The position numbers were made by a program, and so were the translations under genes. This document shows, one piece after another, positions 62,281 to 64,000 of a stretch of DNA of 64,000 nucleotides (the first letter of the stretch is position 1; each line of letters opens with the position of its first letter). The stretch lies in NCBI RefSeq assembly GCF_018402285.1, contig NZ_JAGYJH010000003.1:1116001-1180000 (forward strand). The letters are read 5' to 3'. The notes below the pieces were generated by a model, which saw only the letters and a program-made list of their open reading frames with translations, was not told where the DNA came from and did not search any database. This DNA comes from Hyphomonas sp. (lineage in GTDB: Bacteria > Pseudomonadota > Alphaproteobacteria > Caulobacterales > Hyphomonadaceae).

Positions 62281-63117
62281 CTAAGCCGCGCCGATCGTTG
62301 TCCGGTGCAGCAGCCGGTCATGCCCCGCATAGCCGCCTGTCGCCATGTGCAGCGTGCAACGATTGTCCCACATCAGCAGCATGCCCTTTTCCCAGCGGTG
62401 CCGGTACTGGAACTCCGGCCGCGTCTGCCAGCGATAAACCTCCGTCACGAGATCCCATCCCTCCTGCTCGCCCATGCCTTCCACGCCCACGATATAGCCC
62501 GCGCAGCCAAACAGGCTCTCGCGGCCCGTCTCGGGATGTACACGGATGAACGGATGGGTATTGGCCGCTTCGGCCTCGTCAGACGCGCGAATGTCCATGC
62601 TGCGGCCCGTGTCGCCGGCGCCATACATCCCCTTGGGCGAATAGGCATTCTTCGCCGAGTGGATGGCCTTCTTCCCCTCGATCCGGCGGCGAAGATCCTC
62701 TGGCATCTCGGCCAGCGCCTTGTACTGGTTCACGAACAGCGTATCCCCGCCCATGGGGGGAATGGTGATGCCATAAAGGCAGGTGCCCTGCGGCGGGCGC
62801 GCCTGAAAGCTCCAGTCCGAATGCCAGCTCTCGGCAAAGATCGGCGAGGTTTCATCGGCTGCCCGCTTGACCGCGATGATGTGTTTGCGCCCGGGGATCG
62901 GCGCAATGAACGGATCGTCGCCAAACGGCCCGAAGGCGAGGGTAAAGCGCTCGAGATCATCATCGCTGAGGGTCTGCTCCGGAAAGCAGATCACCTGATG
63001 CCTCAGCCAGATGTCCCGGATCTGCGCTGCCAGGTCCGCAGAGACCGGCTTTGACAGATCCAGCCCGCGAACTTCCGCGCCACACGCCATGTCAGAAGGT
63101 GTAACAGTCAGGGTCAT
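62281..63117 (-). CDS. TauD/TfdA-family Fe(II)/2-oxoglutarate dioxygenase
   Basis: 278 residues. The iron triad is visible: His and Asp in ESWHSDWSFQ (about 96-105) and the distal His in RLLHRTTI with the 2-oxoglutarate-binding Arg after it. MWDNRCTLHMATGGY supports the TauD/TfdA assignment. Substrate unknown; family members oxidise taurine, alkyl sulfates and herbicides. The ATG at 63117 follows GGGAGGAA. The in-frame ATG at 63141 adds 8 residues without a ribosome-binding site. Divergent from rarA. Confidence 0.9.
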   Translation of the reverse strand: MTLTVTPSDMACGAEVRGLDLSKPVSADLAAQIRDIWLRHQVICFPEQTLSDDDLERFTLAFGPFGDDPFIAPIPGRKHIIAVKRAADETSPIFAESWHSDWSFQARPPQGTCLYGITIPPMGGDTLFVNQYKALAEMPEDLRRRIEGKKAIHSAKNAYSPKGMYGAGDTGRSMDIRASDEAEAANTHPFIRVHPETGRESLFGCAGYIVGVEGMGEQEGWDLVTEVYRWQTRPEFQYRHRWEKGMLLMWDNRCTLHMATGGYAGHDRLLHRTTIGAA

Positions 63118-63176
63118 TTTATATTTCCTCCCAATCCCCACCTTACCATGCCCTGCCCAAAGTCCTAGAAGTCCCC

Positions 63177-64000
63177 ATGAGCGATCTTTTTTCCGCCGCT
63201 GGCCTTGAAGACACCGCGCCCCGTCCGCTGGCAGACCGCCTGCGCCCGAAGAAGCTGTCAGACGTCGTCGGGCAGGGGCATCTGATCGGTCCGGACGGCC
63301 CCATCGGCGCGATGCTGCGCAATGGCCGCCTTGTCTCGATGATCCTCTGGGGCCCGCCCGGCGTCGGCAAGACGACGATTGCCCGGCTGCTCGCCCAGGA
63401 AACCGATCTCGAATTTGAGGCCCTCTCGGCCATCTTCTCAGGCGTCAAGGATCTGCGCGCCGCCTTTGAAAAGGCCGAGGCCCGCCGCCGCATCGGCAAG
63501 GGCACGCTGCTCTTCGTCGACGAAATCCACCGCTTCAACCGCTCCCAGCAGGACGGGTTCCTCCCCTTCGTGGAAAGCGGCACGGTCACGCTGGTTGGCG
63601 CCACCACCGAGAACCCCAGCTTCGAGCTCAACGGCGCGCTTCTCTCCCGCTGCCAGGTGATGGTGCTCAAGCGCCTCGAAGACACCGATCTGCGCGAGCT
63701 GATGACGCGCGCGGAAAAAGCCATGGGCCGCCGCCTGCCGGCTGTTCCGGAAGCCCGCGAAGCCCTCCTGCGCATGGCGGACGGCGACGGGCGCTACCTC
63801 TTGAACCTCGTCGAACAGGCCTATGCCATGCGCGGCGAGCCAGGCCTCCTGAGCCTGGAAGAAATTGCCACCGGCCTGCAGAAACGCGCCGCCGCTTACG
63901 ACAAGGACCGCGAGGAGCACTACAACCTCATCTCCGCCCTGCACAAATCCGTGCGCGGATCCGATCCCGACGCGGCCCTCTACTGGTTTGCCCGGATGCT
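63177..64000 (+). CDS. rarA: Replication-associated recombination protein A (RarA/MgsA), N-terminal part
   Basis: AAA+ ATPase of the clamp-loader group acting at stalled forks. 274 residues are visible, with the frame running off the right edge. Walker A GPPGVGKTT (residues 59-67), Walker B LLFVDEIHRFN, sensor GATTENPSFELN and the Arg-finger region LLSRCQV. RLRPKKLSDVVGQGHLIG is the N-terminal signature. The C-terminal tetramerisation domain begins near the end (HYNLISALHKSVRGSDPDAALYW). Confidence 0.95.
   Translation, partial: MSDLFSAAGLEDTAPRPLADRLRPKKLSDVVGQGHLIGPDGPIGAMLRNGRLVSMILWGPPGVGKTTIARLLAQETDLEFEALSAIFSGVKDLRAAFEKAEARRRIGKGTLLFVDEIHRFNRSQQDGFLPFVESGTVTLVGATTENPSFELNGALLSRCQVMVLKRLEDTDLRELMTRAEKAMGRRLPAVPEAREALLRMADGDGRYLLNLVEQAYAMRGEPGLLSLEEIATGLQKRAAAYDKDREEHYNLISALHKSVRGSDPDAALYWFARM

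Noticed and set aside
1..64000. tRNA or rRNA genes
   Set aside because: I looked for T-loop (GGTTCRANYCC-like) and acceptor-stem patterns and found none convincing; a tRNAscan run would settle this.
1..64000. Insertion sequences, integrases or prophage genes
   Set aside because: No transposase, integrase, capsid or terminal-repeat signature seen; the inverted repeats present are short hairpins without an enclosed gene.

Overview
The window is a 64 kb stretch of high-G+C chromosome from an alphaproteobacterium, most likely a stalked or budding Hyphomonadaceae/Caulobacterales-type organism (Hyphomonas-like). That placement is inference. It rests on a TipF-like degenerate EAL protein next to the HAD/MaoC/ribF/ileS/lspA/BamF-like/M16 run, the rpoZ-rsh-pyrE-pdxJ-acpS-rnc-era-recO run, an NrdA without ATP cone under NrdR boxes, a NadQ-type Nudix regulator, and GANTC sites of the kind methylated by CcrM. 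I see no phage, insertion sequence, CRISPR array, tRNA or rRNA. The content is mostly core housekeeping with a few accessory genes.

Layout. 1-3.4 kb: an RND efflux adaptor with the start of its permease, a Tat-type lipoprotein amidase and a Cu,Zn superoxide dismutase. 3.4-9.9 kb: tlyA, a PCu(A)C copper chaperone, a glycine-zipper protein, a methyltransferase, a small outer-membrane barrel, aroC, pdxH and a DUF4345 membrane protein. 9.9-19.1 kb: a repeat-rich spacer, a coiled-coil/OmpA lipoprotein pair, a frameshifted glycerophosphodiesterase, an AlkK-like acyl-CoA synthetase, DUF3088 and DUF1499 proteins, a thioesterase-CsaA-SDR operon, a PepSY remnant and a YciI-type lipoprotein. 19.1-21.8 kb: a standalone DUF262/DUF1524 (GmrSD-like) protein and a fumarylacetoacetase-family hydrolase. 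21.8-34.3 kb: tipF-like gene through to a pair of M16 peptidases. 34.5-39.6 kb, mainly minus strand: NadQ-like regulator, HD phosphohydrolase, FabH-like synthase, two small lipoproteins, tag and ygfZ. 40.1-51.2 kb: M20 and S9 peptidases, feruloyl-CoA synthase, a ThDP enzyme, nrdA and an unknown envelope protein. 51.3-58.8 kb: NYN nuclease, then the rpoZ-to-recO operon. 58.9-64 kb: a small lipoprotein, an extensin-like protein, frameshifted parC, a TauD-type dioxygenase and the 5' part of rarA.

How the genes work together. Envelope biogenesis is a theme: lspA matures the many lipoproteins seen here, a BamF-like lipoprotein serves outer-membrane assembly, and the OmpA-type and M16 proteins act in the periplasm or envelope. 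A second theme links translation, stress and growth: omega subunit, Rsh, RNase III, Era and RNR. Fatty-acid handling recurs (AlkK-like ligase, thioesterase, MaoC, FabH-like condensing enzyme, AcpS).

Points most worth a second look: an NrdR box pair at nrdA, two single-base frameshifts (parC and a GDPD), a SodC that has lost one zinc-ligand histidine, a low-G+C patch in the ileS editing domain, the standalone DUF262/DUF1524 protein, and the absence of lepB between acpS and rnc. I did not find a clear novel multi-gene system. The DUF262/DUF1524 gene is the only defence-like candidate.
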